A stretch of 64,000 bases of DNA from UBA7803 sp036381275 (GCA_036381275.1 DASVDC010000008.1:5613-69612); one strand, 5' to 3'. Positions 8,568 to 19,661 are shown, counted from the stretch's first letter. Numbers and translations: made by a program. The notes: generated by a model from the sequence alone, not told the origin.

Positions 8568-9977
8568 ATGGATTCCGTGATCCCGGTCATCCTGGCCGGC
8601 GGTACCGGCAGCCGGCTGTGGCCGCTGTCCCGGGAGCTGTTCCCGAAGCAGTTCCACGCGCTGTTCGGCGGCGATTCGCTGCTGCAGAACACGCTGCGCC
8701 GGGCGCGCCGGGTTTCCGGGCAGGCGCCGGTGATCGTCTGCAACGAGGAGCACCGGTTCCTGGTGGCGGAGCAGTGCCGGTCCCTCGACACGCCGTGCCG
8801 GCGCATCGTGCTCGAGCCCCAGGGCCGCAATACCGCCCCGGCCATCGCGCTGGCGGCGTTCGAGGTCTGCCGGGCGCACGGCGACGGTATCCTGCTGGTG
8901 CTGCCGTCCGACCACGTGATCACCGATCTCGATGCCTTCGCGCTCGCGGTGGAGCGGGCGGCCGCGGCCGCCGAGGGCGGCGCGCTGGTCACGTTCGGCG
9001 TCCAGCCCACCGCGCCGGAGACCGGTTACGGCTACATCGAGGCGCCCGGCGCCCGGGTGGGCGACGCGGCCACGCCGGTGCGTTCGTTCGTCGAGAAGCC
9101 CGATGCGGCCACCGCCGAGGCGTACCTCGCATCGGGCGGTTACTTCTGGAACAGCGGCATGTTCGTGTTCCGAGCCCGGGACTACCTGGACGAGCTCGCC
9201 CGCTGGCAGCCGGAGATACACGCGCGGATGGCGGCCGCATACGATGCGGGCCGCACCGACCTCGATTTCTTCCGTCCCGGCCCGGATTTCCTGCAGTGTC
9301 CGGCGGAGTCGATCGACTACGCGGTGATGGAGAAGACCGATCGGGCCATGGTGGTGCCGGTGGCGTTCGGCTGGAGCGACGTCGGCTCGTGGTCCGCGAT
9401 CTGGGCCGCCTCGCCGCAGGACGAGGACGGCAACCACCTGGTCGGCGACGTGCTGACGATCGGCACGCGCAACTCCTACGTGCTCGCCCAGGATCGGCTG
9501 GTGGGCGCGATCGGCGTCGACAACCTGGTGGTGGTCGAGACGGCGGACGCGGTGCTGGTGGCCGACAAGGGCCGCGTGCAGGACGTCAAGCAGGTCGTCG
9601 AGCAGCTCAAGAACGGCGCCCGTGAGGAGTACCTCTCGCACCGTGAGGTGTTCCGGCCGTGGGGCAGCTACGAGGGCGTCGGCCGCGGCGAGCGCTACCA
9701 GGTCAAGCGGATCAAGGTGAAACCCGGTGAGCGCCTGTCGCTGCAGAAGCACCACCACCGCAGCGAGCACTGGATCGTGGTGCGGGGCACCGCCGAGGTG
9801 ACCCGGGGCGAGGAGGTCTTCACGCTGACCGAGAACGAGAGCACCTACATCCCGCTCGGCGTCAAGCACCGGCTCGCCAATCCCGGCAAGCTGGTGCTGG
9901 AGCTGATCGAAGTGCAGGTGGGGGCGTACCTCGGCGAGGACGACATCGTCCGCTTCGACGATCAGTACGGGCGCTGA
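8568..9977 (+). CDS. manC: Mannose-1-phosphate guanylyltransferase / mannose-6-phosphate isomerase (bifunctional, ManC/AlgA type)
   Basis: Makes GDP-mannose, the precursor for mannose-, fucose-, rhamnose- or mannuronate-containing glycans. The 469 residues hold a nucleotidyltransferase domain (LAGGTGSRLWPLSRELFPKQF near residues 8-28; FVEKPD) and a C-terminal type II phosphomannose isomerase cupin (PWGSYE, KPGERLSLQKHHHRSEHW, IPLGVKHRLANPG). The ATG at 8568 gives the normal N-terminus; a GTG 30 bases earlier is possible. Its place between yqeY and dnaG is unusual: it interrupts a highly conserved housekeeping group, and a REP cluster follows it. It probably supplies sugar for the glycan genes at 16-40 kb. 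Confidence 0.95.
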   Translation: MDSVIPVILAGGTGSRLWPLSRELFPKQFHALFGGDSLLQNTLRRARRVSGQAPVIVCNEEHRFLVAEQCRSLDTPCRRIVLEPQGRNTAPAIALAAFEVCRAHGDGILLVLPSDHVITDLDAFALAVERAAAAAEGGALVTFGVQPTAPETGYGYIEAPGARVGDAATPVRSFVEKPDAATAEAYLASGGYFWNSGMFVFRARDYLDELARWQPEIHARMAAAYDAGRTDLDFFRPGPDFLQCPAESIDYAVMEKTDRAMVVPVAFGWSDVGSWSAIWAASPQDEDGNHLVGDVLTIGTRNSYVLAQDRLVGAIGVDNLVVVETADAVLVADKGRVQDVKQVVEQLKNGAREEYLSHREVFRPWGSYEGVGRGERYQVKRIKVKPGERLSLQKHHHRSEHWIVVRGTAEVTRGEEVFTLTENESTYIPLGVKHRLANPGKLVLELIEVQVGAYLGEDDIVRFDDQYGR

Positions 9978-10002
9978 AGGAGCCATTGGGAGCGCCGCCC
10001 GA

Positions 10003-10137
10003 TGTGGGAGCGGCGGCTACCCGCCCAGCTCCGGCCGCGAATTCGAGCGGTTCGCGGCCAGAGGCCGCTCCCACAAAAGCGTTCGCGGCCAGAGGCCGCT
10101 CCCACAAAAGCGTTCGCGGCCGGAGGCCGCTCCCACA
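10003..10137. repeat. REP cluster between manC and dnaG
   Basis: One left arm (tgtgggagcggcgg, in a variant carrying an extra ctacccgcccagctcc segment) is followed by three right arms (ttcgcggccagaggccgc type) about 35 bases apart, joined by aaaagcg. It fills nearly the whole gap upstream of dnaG. Confidence 0.85.
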
Positions 10138-10161
10138 ACGATAGCGTGGTAGATTGCCCCG

Positions 10162-11898
10162 ATGGGTCGGATCCCTCAGTCCTTCATCAACGACCTGCTG
10201 GCTCGGATCGACATCGTCGACGTGATCGACGGCCGTCTGACGCTGCGCAAGGCGGGGAAGGACTATCAGGCGCTGTGCCCGTTCCACAACGAGAAGACGC
10301 CGTCGTTCTCGGTGGTTCCGGACAAGCAGTTCTATCACTGCTTCGGCTGCGGGGCGAGCGGCACCGCGCTGACCTTCCTGATGGAGTTCGACCGCCTCGA
10401 GTTCGTCGAGGCGGTGGAGGAGCTCGCGAAGCTCGCCGGGGTCGAGGTGCCGCGCGAGCATCGCGAGCGGCCGCAGCAGGATCACTCGGATCTGTACGCG
10501 GTGCTCGCGCGGGCGGAACGCTTCTACCGCCAGGCGCTGAAGGAGCACCCGCCCGCCGTCGAATACCTGCGCGGACGCGGGCTGTCCGGCGAGGTCGCTC
10601 GGGACTTCGGCATCGGCTACGCGCCGGACGCCTGGGACGCGGCGCGGCGGGCGCTCCAGGACGTCCCCGAGTCGCGGCTGCTGGAGGCCGGCGTGCTCAC
10701 CCGCAACGACGCCGGCCGCGTCTACGACCGCTTCCGCGGGCGCATCATGTTTCCGATCCGCGATACCCGCGGGCGGATCATCGGTTTCGGCGGCCGCATC
10801 ATCCGAGCCGACGACAGCGGCCCGAAGTACCTGAACTCGCCCGAGACCGCGATCTTCCACAAGGGCCGCGAGCTCTACGGTCTGTACGAGGCGCGGCGCG
10901 CGCTGAAGCGCCTCGACCGGCTGATCGTCGTCGAGGGCTACATGGACGTGGTGGCGCTGGCCCAGGCCGGTGTGGCGAACTGCGTCGCCACGCTCGGCAC
11001 CGCCGCCACCGCGGAGCACTTCCAGAAGCTGTACCGCTACACCGAGGAGGTGATCTGCTGCTTCGACGGCGACAACGCCGGGCGCCGGGCGGCCTGGCGG
11101 GCGCTCGAGTCGGCGCTCCCGGTGCTGGAGGAGAGCCGGCAGCTGCGCTTCATGTTCCTGCCGGAGGGCGAGGATCCCGACAGCCTGGTGCGTGCGCGCG
11201 GGCGTGAGGCGTTCCTCGAGATGGCCGGCGTCGCCGAGCCGGCGATCGAGTACCTGTTCAACCGCCTGGCCGACGGACTCGACCTGCGCAACGTCGACCA
11301 CAAGGCGCGCCTGGCGGGGCTCGCGCTGCCGTTCATCGAGAAGGTGCCGGACGGCATCCTGAGGCGGCTGATGAGCGAGCGCCTGTACGGGCTGACCGGC
11401 ATCGCGGCCGACGCCGGACGGCGGGTCGGGACGGCCGCGCCGCGCCGGATGGATCCGGCCGGCGCGCCGCACGGCCGCAGCGGACGGGCCTCGAAGCTGG
11501 CGGAGCGCCTGCTCGCCCGGCTGCTGCAGAACCCGTCGCTGCTGCTCGGGGTGGCGCCGGATCAGCGCGAGCGGCTCTCGAAGCTCGACGGCGACGACCT
11601 GTTGCTCGAGGTGGTAAGGTACCTTGATGACAACCCGGGCGCGGACACGGCCGAGATTCTGGGGCGCTGGTCCGGGACGGTCGTTCACCAGCGACTGGTG
11701 GGCCTGCTGCAGAACGCGCCGGCGCTGTCGGACGAGGCGCTGCAGGGGGAAGTGGCCGAGGGGGTCGGGCGGTATCTCGAGCTGCACGCCGAGGAGCAGC
11801 GGCGTCGGCTGCTCGCGCAGCTCCGCCAGGAGCCGTCGGTGGAGAAAGTTGCCGAGCTGGTCTCACTGAAGAAGGGAAACCCGCCCGCGGCGGGATGA
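10162..11898 (+). CDS. dnaG: DNA primase
   Basis: Lays RNA primers at replication forks; 578 residues, a normal length. The CHC2 zinc site is Cys39, His42, Cys60, Cys63. The TOPRIM core has the catalytic Glu258 (VVEGYMD) and the metal-binding DGD at 302-304. The C-terminal part (from about residue 430) fits the DnaB helicase-binding domain. Preceded by the REP cluster and followed by rpoD after 162 bases. Confidence 0.97.
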   Translation: MGRIPQSFINDLLARIDIVDVIDGRLTLRKAGKDYQALCPFHNEKTPSFSVVPDKQFYHCFGCGASGTALTFLMEFDRLEFVEAVEELAKLAGVEVPREHRERPQQDHSDLYAVLARAERFYRQALKEHPPAVEYLRGRGLSGEVARDFGIGYAPDAWDAARRALQDVPESRLLEAGVLTRNDAGRVYDRFRGRIMFPIRDTRGRIIGFGGRIIRADDSGPKYLNSPETAIFHKGRELYGLYEARRALKRLDRLIVVEGYMDVVALAQAGVANCVATLGTAATAEHFQKLYRYTEEVICCFDGDNAGRRAAWRALESALPVLEESRQLRFMFLPEGEDPDSLVRARGREAFLEMAGVAEPAIEYLFNRLADGLDLRNVDHKARLAGLALPFIEKVPDGILRRLMSERLYGLTGIAADAGRRVGTAAPRRMDPAGAPHGRSGRASKLAERLLARLLQNPSLLLGVAPDQRERLSKLDGDDLLLEVVRYLDDNPGADTAEILGRWSGTVVHQRLVGLLQNAPALSDEALQGEVAEGVGRYLELHAEEQRRRLLAQLRQEPSVEKVAELVSLKKGNPPAAG

Positions 11899-12060
11899 CG
11901 CCGGGGCACCATGCCCGGCGTATTGGGTCTAATCTGGCAGTTGCAAACTACTGGAGCGCCCCCATCTAGGCCAGTACAATGGCCCGTTTGGCTGGGGGAC
12001 ACGGCTCATCGCTTCGAGGGGCGATTGCAGCCGACATTTTCATATCACTACCGAGGTGAC

Positions 12061-13911
<1,851 letters not shown>

Positions 13912-13920
13912 CCAACGCCC

Positions 13921-13982
13921 CTGTGGGAGCGGCCTCCGGCCGCGAAACGTAGGAGCGATCTCGGGCGAGAGATCGCTCCTAC
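13921..13982. repeat. REP half-site and palindromic hairpin after rpoD
   Basis: A single left REP arm (13921-13946) is followed by a near-perfect inverted repeat at 13949-13982 with stem gtaggagcgatctc. The hairpin sits between the convergent rpoD and UspE-like genes and can serve as a terminator for both; there is no strong T run. Confidence 0.7.
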
Positions 13983-13987
13983 GGCTG

Positions 13988-14875
13988 TTACGGCTTGAGC
14001 GCCAGCACGTCGCACCGCGCCCGGGTCAGCACCTTCTCCGCCGAATTCCCGATCACGAGCCCCGCGAGCCCCCGCCGCGCAGTCGTGCCCATCACCAGCA
14101 GGTCGGCCTTGATCTTGCCGGCGACGCCGTTGACCGCAAACCCGACCTTCCCGAGCGGCACGTGCAGGCGCGCCATCGGCACGTCGTACGGCGCCGCGAG
14201 CTCCGCCATCCGCTCGCGCGAGCGCTCGATCGCCTCGGCGCGGAACCGGCGCGGGTCCGGGATGCGCAGCTCGCTCACCGAACGCGGCAGCACCAGCGCG
14301 TAGACGCAGTGCAGCTCGCCGCCGTGGGCTTCGGCGAACGCGTTCGCCGTTTCCAGCACCTTGCGGTTCAGCACCGCATGCGCCCGGTCGTCCACCCGCA
14401 GATCGAGTGCGGCGAGGATGCGGGGCTTGCGCCGCCACGGCCGATTGGTGCAGAGCAGCACCGGCACGGGGCAATTGCGCAGGAGCTGCCAGTCGAGCGG
14501 CGTGTGCAGCAGCGTCTGGCTCTGGTGGATCGACTTGAGCACCAGATCGTCGCCGGCTTCCGCTACCCGGTTCGTCACCCAGCCGGCGATGTCCTTCACC
14601 CAGACCACCTCGGTCACGATGTCACGGGCGAGCGCGCCGGCGTCGGCCAACTGGCCGCGCAGCCACTCGCTGCGCTGGCGGCAGGCTTCCGCCCGGATCG
14701 CGCGGCGCTGGTGAGCGTCGAACAGATCCTTCTGATCGTACATCGGGTGGTACGCGAAGGCGGCCAGATGCAGGTGCGCACGCGTGCGGCTCTGCAGATC
14801 GAGCGCGCGGCGCAGGGCCGTCTGCTCGTGCTTGGGTTTGTCGACGATGACGAGGATGCGTTCGGCGACCGGCAT
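13988..14875 (-). CDS. Tandem universal stress protein, UspE-like
   Basis: Cytoplasmic stress-linked protein of 295 residues made of two Usp domains. The first opens with ILVIVDKPKHEQTALRRALDL; the second opens near residue 150 with PRILAALDLRVDD. The ATP-binding glycine motif is intact only in the second domain (GTTARRGLAGLVIGNSAEKVL); in the first it is degenerate, which is common for UspE. Convergent with rpoD. The exact role in the cell cannot be derived from sequence. Confidence 0.88.
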   Translation of the reverse strand: MPVAERILVIVDKPKHEQTALRRALDLQSRTRAHLHLAAFAYHPMYDQKDLFDAHQRRAIRAEACRQRSEWLRGQLADAGALARDIVTEVVWVKDIAGWVTNRVAEAGDDLVLKSIHQSQTLLHTPLDWQLLRNCPVPVLLCTNRPWRRKPRILAALDLRVDDRAHAVLNRKVLETANAFAEAHGGELHCVYALVLPRSVSELRIPDPRRFRAEAIERSRERMAELAAPYDVPMARLHVPLGKVGFAVNGVAGKIKADLLVMGTTARRGLAGLVIGNSAEKVLTRARCDVLALKP

Positions 14876-14976
14876 TGGCCCCCCACAGGTTAGAATTGGC
14901 GCATTCGATCAAGATACTTTGGTAGCCGTCGGGAAGCAAAAGCTCGGGGATATCGTTGCGAATGGAAGGAAAGGCG

Positions 14977-15735
14977 ATGCAGGCGGCTCGACCACCGGAA
15001 GAGACCCGCTACGAGAGGAACCAGCGCTTCAATGCCGTCGTGCGGTGGCTGCATTCGCTGCGCTTCGAGCACGTGCTGAAGGTTGTCGAGGAGACGCGCC
15101 GCGAAGTCGGTGACAGGACGCTTCGCATCCTCGACATCGGCTGTGCGCATGCCAGGCTGTTCGGTGTGCTGAACGACCGGGTCGCGATCGACTACACCGG
15201 CATCGACGTCTCGACGGCTTTCGTGAGGGCGGCGCGGGCGAGGTACGGCGACCTGCCGAACTTCCGCATCGTTCACGATTCCGTGATGAACGTTCTGCCG
15301 AAGATGGAGAGCCCCGACCTGGTGATCGCGCTGGAGTCGCTGGAGCACATCCCCGAGCACGACGTGGTGCGGATCATCGAACGCGTGGCTGCGATGAACC
15401 CCCGGCGGTTCGTCTGCTCCGTGCCGGTGGAGATCGGGCCGGCCATCTGGCTGAAGAACATCGGCTCGCAGCTCGTGGGTTATCCCCGGCACCGCGAATA
15501 CCGCTGGGCAGAGACGCTCTGGGCGGGCCTGTATCAGTTGGACCGGTTGCCGCCCCATGGCACCGGACACAAAGGTTTCGACTGGCGCTGGCTGGCGCAG
15601 ACGATCCGTCACAACATGAGGATCGTTCGACTGACCCGGTTCCCTCTGGGCTTCGTGCCGGCGCCCTTCGCTTCGTCGGTCTTCATCGTGGCGGTGCCCA
15701 CGAGCGCTCCCGAAGCCGAACCGCGCTCGGCATGA
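14977..15735 (+). CDS. Class I SAM-dependent methyltransferase
   Basis: About 252 residues. Motif I is LDIGCAHARLFGVL with a following acidic YTGIDVS, and motif II/III is visible around PDLVIALESLEHIPEHD, which indicates a Methyltransf_11/UbiE-like Rossmann fold. The acceptor is unknown. The ATG at 14977 has GGAAGGAAAGG just upstream; an ATG 15 bases earlier (14962) and a TTG at 14956 are alternatives. It lies next to tRNA-Ile2 and to the glycan region that contains four more methyltransferases, so a glycan-related role is a reasonable guess. Confidence 0.8.
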   Translation: MQAARPPEETRYERNQRFNAVVRWLHSLRFEHVLKVVEETRREVGDRTLRILDIGCAHARLFGVLNDRVAIDYTGIDVSTAFVRAARARYGDLPNFRIVHDSVMNVLPKMESPDLVIALESLEHIPEHDVVRIIERVAAMNPRRFVCSVPVEIGPAIWLKNIGSQLVGYPRHREYRWAETLWAGLYQLDRLPPHGTGHKGFDWRWLAQTIRHNMRIVRLTRFPLGFVPAPFASSVFIVAVPTSAPEAEPRSA

Positions 15736-15772
15736 CGCGAACCGGCGGTTCATCGGCCGGCAGTACCCACGT

Positions 15773-15778
15773 TAGAAT
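15773..15778 (+). promoter_or_regulatory. Candidate -10 element for tRNA-Ile2
   Basis: TAGAAT within gttagaattgg, ending 10 bases before the tRNA 5' end, where a -10 box would lie. No convincing -35 is visible (best TTCATC). The same 11-mer gttagaattgg also occurs at 14889-14899, upstream of the methyltransferase gene. Confidence 0.35.
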
Positions 15779-15788
15779 TGGACCCCCC

Positions 15789-15865
15789 GGGCCTATAGCT
15801 CAGTTGGTTAGAGCAGTGGACTCATAATCCATTGGTCCCAGGTTCGAGTCCTGGTGGGCCCACCA
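15789..15865 (+). tRNA. tRNA-Ile2 (anticodon CAU, lysidine type), CCA encoded
   Basis: A 77-base cloverleaf: acceptor gggccta/tgggccc plus ACCA, D-arm gctcagttggttagagc, anticodon loop ctcataa with CAT at 15823-15825, and T-loop gttcgagtc. A CAU anticodon can be initiator Met, elongator Met or Ile2. The initiator features are absent. C4-G69 and C5-G68, known as TilS recognition pairs, and a G27-U43 wobble as in E. coli ileX, point to Ile2, whose C34 becomes lysidine to read AUA. Confidence 0.88.
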
Positions 15866-15960
15866 TATTTTCGGGACCTCGACCGGGCGGATGATGGCAT
15901 CGGAGCAGCCTGCGCGAAGATGATTCTGGAATCTTCTCCTCGGAGCCGCGTGGTGCAGCC

Positions 15961-18066
15961 ATGAGGCTCAGAGCGGCCGCCGCTTCGATTCCATGGCTCG
16001 TCCGGATCAGACAGCGCGTGTTCCGGTGGGGGCGGCGCAGGCGCGTCCCGGTGACGTATCCGGCCGATCGGGGATTGCCGCCGAGGCCCGAGCGATCGGC
16101 CGATACGGCTAACGGCCGCCCGATCGAGCAGGAGCCGGACACGTTCGTCCTGTATCGGATCATCGGCAACGACCTGCCGCCGCGTCATGCGTTCGGCCAG
16201 TCACGTCAGAATCTCGCGTTCATCCTCGAGCACGAACCGGATTTGCCCGGGTGCGAGAAGCGGTTCGTGGTGAACCGGATCGTCGATGCGCAGGAGGAAC
16301 GGCAGGTTCTGGAACTGCTGGAACAGGCGGGGAGGCCGTACCTCCACATCCCTTTCAGCCGCGAAGCGTATCGCCGAACCGATTGGGACGTCGAAGGCGT
16401 CCCCGTGGAATATGCACCGTGGACCGCCGGGTTCGACGCGCTGAGCGAAGCCGAGCAGGGGCGCGTGCTGATGCGGCTGTATCGCCACAAGAACAACTAC
16501 GTGATGAACAACAACGGCGCCCGCAATGCCGCGCTCCGAGACGGCAAACAGCGCGCGAAGTGGGTGCTGCCGTGGGACGGCAACTGCTTCGTCACCGCGT
16601 CTGCCTGGAGCGAAATCACCGCGGCGGTGCGCGCCGCACCGGCGCTGCAGTACTTCGTCGTGCCGATGGCGCGAGTCACGGACAATGCGCAGCTTCTCCG
16701 GAACGACACGCGACTCGACGCGAACGAAGAGCCGCAGATCATCTTCCGCAAGGATGCGGCTCTGGAGTTCGATCCGCGCTACTACTATGGGCACCGCCCC
16801 AAGGTGGAGTTGCTGTGGCGGCTCGGCGTGCCGGGCGCCTGGGACCGGTGGTCGCTGGAGCCCTGGGATCTGCCGTGTCCGCCTTTCGCGGCGGAGGCGG
16901 GGGCTTACGGAACGGCCGGATGGGTCGCGCGGTTGTTCTCCGGTCGGGCGCATCTGGAGGAGGGGGCTGTCGGCAGAGCTCGCGGGGTCGCGCGCGCCCA
17001 GGGCATCAAGCGGCTCCTGGATGACCTCGACGCCGATATTTCCGGTGCCCCCGTCGGGTCGGCTGCGGCGTTCATTGCCGTGGATCCACCGAGCCGACCG
17101 CAAGACGGTGCACTGCTCGAGCTGTTGCGCGAAGCCGCGGACGACGCGCGGTTGCGAGATCCATCCAACGTCGCGGGAAACGACCGGGAGCGCTCGTCGA
17201 GGAGGGATACGACGGGCGGATGTCTGCAGCGCGTGTTCGACGACGTCCTGGTGCTGTGTCTCGCCTGGCAGCACGGGCGCGATGAACGCTACGCAGAGCA
17301 GGCTGTGCGCCTGGTGCGCAGTTGGCTGCTCGACGCGGAGGATGCGAAGCGCTCACGCAGGCGGTGGCCGCACCGCTCGGATGGCTGCCCGAGCGGCGGC
17401 GCCATCCAGATGAAGGGCGTTTGCTACTTCCTGGATGCCGTGCGCGTTCTGGTCAATGCAGGCCGGCTTGCTGATCGCGACTGCGCGGCGCTCCAGGAAT
17501 GGTTCGGACGCTACCTGCACTGGCTGCAGACGAGCGAGCGGGGACGCAGGGAGCGTGCGGCCGCTGGCAGCCGCGGTACCTGGTACGATCTTCAGTGCGT
17601 CTCCATCGGTGTGTTCCTCGGCGAGACGCAGGTGGTACGCGACAGGCTTCGCGACTGTCGCTCGCGGCTGCTGCATCAGATCGACCCCACGGGTGCGCAG
17701 CACGAGGAGTTGAAGCGCCGCAATTCGGCGCACGGTTGCTGCTTCAACCTTCAGGGTTGGATTCACCTGGCGCAGCTCGCCGAGTCGCTCGGCGATGATC
17801 TCTGGTCGTTCGAGAGCGCCGACGGCCGCGGCATTCGGAAGGCGACGGAGTGGCTGCTGCAGTATACGGATCGACCGTGGCCCTATTCCCAGACCGACCG
17901 GTTCGATCACGAACGCCTCTATCCGATCTACTACGCGTATCGCGCGCGCTACGGGGTGACCTGCACGGCCGAAGGGATACCGGCTCCAAGGGACATCAAG
18001 CCGGTCTTCTCCCCCAACGACGGCATCATGCCGTTCTGGCAATTGGCCCCCGGGTATGAGCGGTAG
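15961..18066 (+). CDS. Fusion protein: glycosyltransferase-like N-terminus and alginate-lyase-like C-terminus
   Basis: 701 residues with two parts. Residues about 60-310 (FVLYRIIGNDLPPRH, GCEKRFVVNRIVD, NNNGARNAAL, VLPWDGNCF) resemble GT-A-like proteins of unknown acceptor found in surface-glycan loci. Residues about 380-690 resemble the alginate lyase fold (PF05426): LDAVRVLVNAG, LQEWFGRYLHWLQTS, GTWYDLQCVSIGVFLGE, then HGCCFNLQGWIHLAQLAE. The canonical lyase NNH near the GTWYD motif reads AGSRG here, so catalysis is uncertain. There is no signal peptide, so it is predicted to be cytoplasmic, odd for a lyase. First gene of the glycan region; overlaps the next gene by 11 bases if that starts at 18056. 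Confidence 0.72.
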   Translation: MRLRAAAASIPWLVRIRQRVFRWGRRRRVPVTYPADRGLPPRPERSADTANGRPIEQEPDTFVLYRIIGNDLPPRHAFGQSRQNLAFILEHEPDLPGCEKRFVVNRIVDAQEERQVLELLEQAGRPYLHIPFSREAYRRTDWDVEGVPVEYAPWTAGFDALSEAEQGRVLMRLYRHKNNYVMNNNGARNAALRDGKQRAKWVLPWDGNCFVTASAWSEITAAVRAAPALQYFVVPMARVTDNAQLLRNDTRLDANEEPQIIFRKDAALEFDPRYYYGHRPKVELLWRLGVPGAWDRWSLEPWDLPCPPFAAEAGAYGTAGWVARLFSGRAHLEEGAVGRARGVARAQGIKRLLDDLDADISGAPVGSAAAFIAVDPPSRPQDGALLELLREAADDARLRDPSNVAGNDRERSSRRDTTGGCLQRVFDDVLVLCLAWQHGRDERYAEQAVRLVRSWLLDAEDAKRSRRRWPHRSDGCPSGGAIQMKGVCYFLDAVRVLVNAGRLADRDCAALQEWFGRYLHWLQTSERGRRERAAAGSRGTWYDLQCVSIGVFLGETQVVRDRLRDCRSRLLHQIDPTGAQHEELKRRNSAHGCCFNLQGWIHLAQLAESLGDDLWSFESADGRGIRKATEWLLQYTDRPWPYSQTDRFDHERLYPIYYAYRARYGVTCTAEGIPAPRDIKPVFSPNDGIMPFWQLAPGYER

Positions 18067-18949
18067 CGGGCGGGGCGGCACTGCGATGGACGTCAGTGTG
18101 ATCGTGCCCGTTTACGACCATTGGGATCTGGTGCCCCGGCTGCTCGAACGACTTCGTGCGCAGTCGCTGTCACAGGACCGCTTCGAAGTCCTGCTGGTGG
18201 ACAACGGATCGACGCAGTTCTCACCGCCGGACGAGCTCCCCGGAAACGTACGGATCCTCACCTGCTCGACGCCCGGCTCGTACGCCGCGAGGAACGCGGC
18301 GATCGAGGCGGCACGCGGCGCCTGGCTGGTGTTCACGGACGCGGATTGCCTTCCCCGCAGCGACTGGTTGGAAAGGCTCCTCCATGAGGCAGAACGCTCG
18401 CCGAACGAGCCGATTCTGATCGCAGGGCGGGTCGACGTCGTGGCGTCGTCGAGCGCGCCGAACCGCTATGAAATGTACGATATCGTCAAGGGCATACCGC
18501 AGAGCTGGTACGTGGCCCGGGGTTACGCGGCCACGGCGAACCTGGCTGCACCGGCGCAGGTCGTTCGCGAGTTGAATGGATTCGACGCATCCCGCTTCTC
18601 GGGCGGCGACTATGACTTCTGCCGCCGTGCGTCGAGGGCGGGGGTGGGGCTGAGATACGCGGACGATGCCGTGGTAGAACATCCTGCCAGGAAAAGCTGG
18701 CAGGCGCTGGTCGTCAAGGCCAGGCGGATCAAGGGGGCTCACATCCGGGCGGGATCGATACGTCGGCGACTGATGTGGATGGTTCGTACCTTCACGCCAC
18801 CGGTGATCGCGATGTGGCGTTTCCTCTCGTCGCCCGGCGTGCCGATGCGGTATCGCCTGGCGGCCGTGACGGTGCAGCTCAGGATCTGGGGCGTCGAGAT
18901 GGTCGAGGCCGTCCGTCTGCTCGGCCGCAAGGTACCCGAGCGGCGATAG
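18056..18949 (+). CDS. Glycosyltransferase family 2
   Basis: Sugar transferase of 287-297 residues. GT-A signature: VSVIVPVYDHWDLVPRLLERL, LLVDNGST, the DXD-type metal site FTDADCLPRSDW, and the acceptor-side FSGGDYDFCRRASRAG (ED-like motif). No clear membrane helix, so it is cytoplasmic or peripheral. Two starts are possible: ATG at 18056, overlapping the preceding gene, or ATG at 18086, right before the conserved strand. Sugar donor and product are not readable. Confidence 0.88.
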   Translation: MSGSGRGGTAMDVSVIVPVYDHWDLVPRLLERLRAQSLSQDRFEVLLVDNGSTQFSPPDELPGNVRILTCSTPGSYAARNAAIEAARGAWLVFTDADCLPRSDWLERLLHEAERSPNEPILIAGRVDVVASSSAPNRYEMYDIVKGIPQSWYVARGYAATANLAAPAQVVRELNGFDASRFSGGDYDFCRRASRAGVGLRYADDAVVEHPARKSWQALVVKARRIKGAHIRAGSIRRRLMWMVRTFTPPVIAMWRFLSSPGVPMRYRLAAVTVQLRIWGVEMVEAVRLLGRKVPERR

Positions 18950-19033
18950 CACCGGGACGTTGCGGCATGGCTCACCTGATATGATCGCACATCGGTTCGG
19001 GTTCCCATTTCTCACGAGGCTCGAGAGGCGTAG

Positions 19034-19660
19034 ATGTCTGATACAGATCAACTGCTGAACGAACTGCTGCGGGACGTTCAGCAGTACGCGGAAGCACACA
19101 ACGGTCGGATCTATGCGCCGATCTGTCATCCGTCGTTCCGTCACATCCCGTACCAGCACGGGCCGGAACGCTACGAGGCGCTGGCGCCGCACATCCCGAA
19201 GGAAGCCCGGACGGCGCTGGACATCGGTTCCCACTGGGGGTATTTCGCCCACCGGCTGGAGGACCACGGCTTGCAGGTGACCGCCGCGGAGAACAGCCCG
19301 GCCTATCTGAAGTTTCTGCGGCGCATCCGGGATCTGTGCGGGAAGAAGTTCGAAATCTTCGATCGATCCGTGTTCGAGCTGCCCGACCCGGTTGCGTTCG
19401 ACGTCGTGCTGGCCCTGAACATCTTCCACCACTTCACGAAGACCAAGGCGGCTCATGATCAGCTCGTCGAGTTTCTGGGTCGGCTCGATGCCAGGGTGAT
19501 CTTCTTCCAGGCACACAACCCCAAGGAAGGTCAGATGGCCGGCGCCTACCTGAACCTCGAGCCGGACGAATTCGCCGCCTTCGTGAGCAACGCCGCCGGA
19601 TTGAGCACGGTTCGCCGGATCGGGGGATTCGGCAAACGGCCGATGTATCAGATCTCCTGA
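19034..19660 (+). CDS. Class I SAM-dependent methyltransferase
   Basis: 208 residues. Motif I is ALDIGSHWGYFAHRLE with VTAAENS after it; FDVVLALNIFHHF marks the post-II region. Homologues of this type occur beside glycosyltransferases and methylate sugars or lipids; the acceptor here is unknown. The P-loop gene begins one base after its stop codon. Confidence 0.8.
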   Translation: MSDTDQLLNELLRDVQQYAEAHNGRIYAPICHPSFRHIPYQHGPERYEALAPHIPKEARTALDIGSHWGYFAHRLEDHGLQVTAAENSPAYLKFLRRIRDLCGKKFEIFDRSVFELPDPVAFDVVLALNIFHHFTKTKAAHDQLVEFLGRLDARVIFFQAHNPKEGQMAGAYLNLEPDEFAAFVSNAAGLSTVRRIGGFGKRPMYQIS

Positions 19661-19661
19661 C

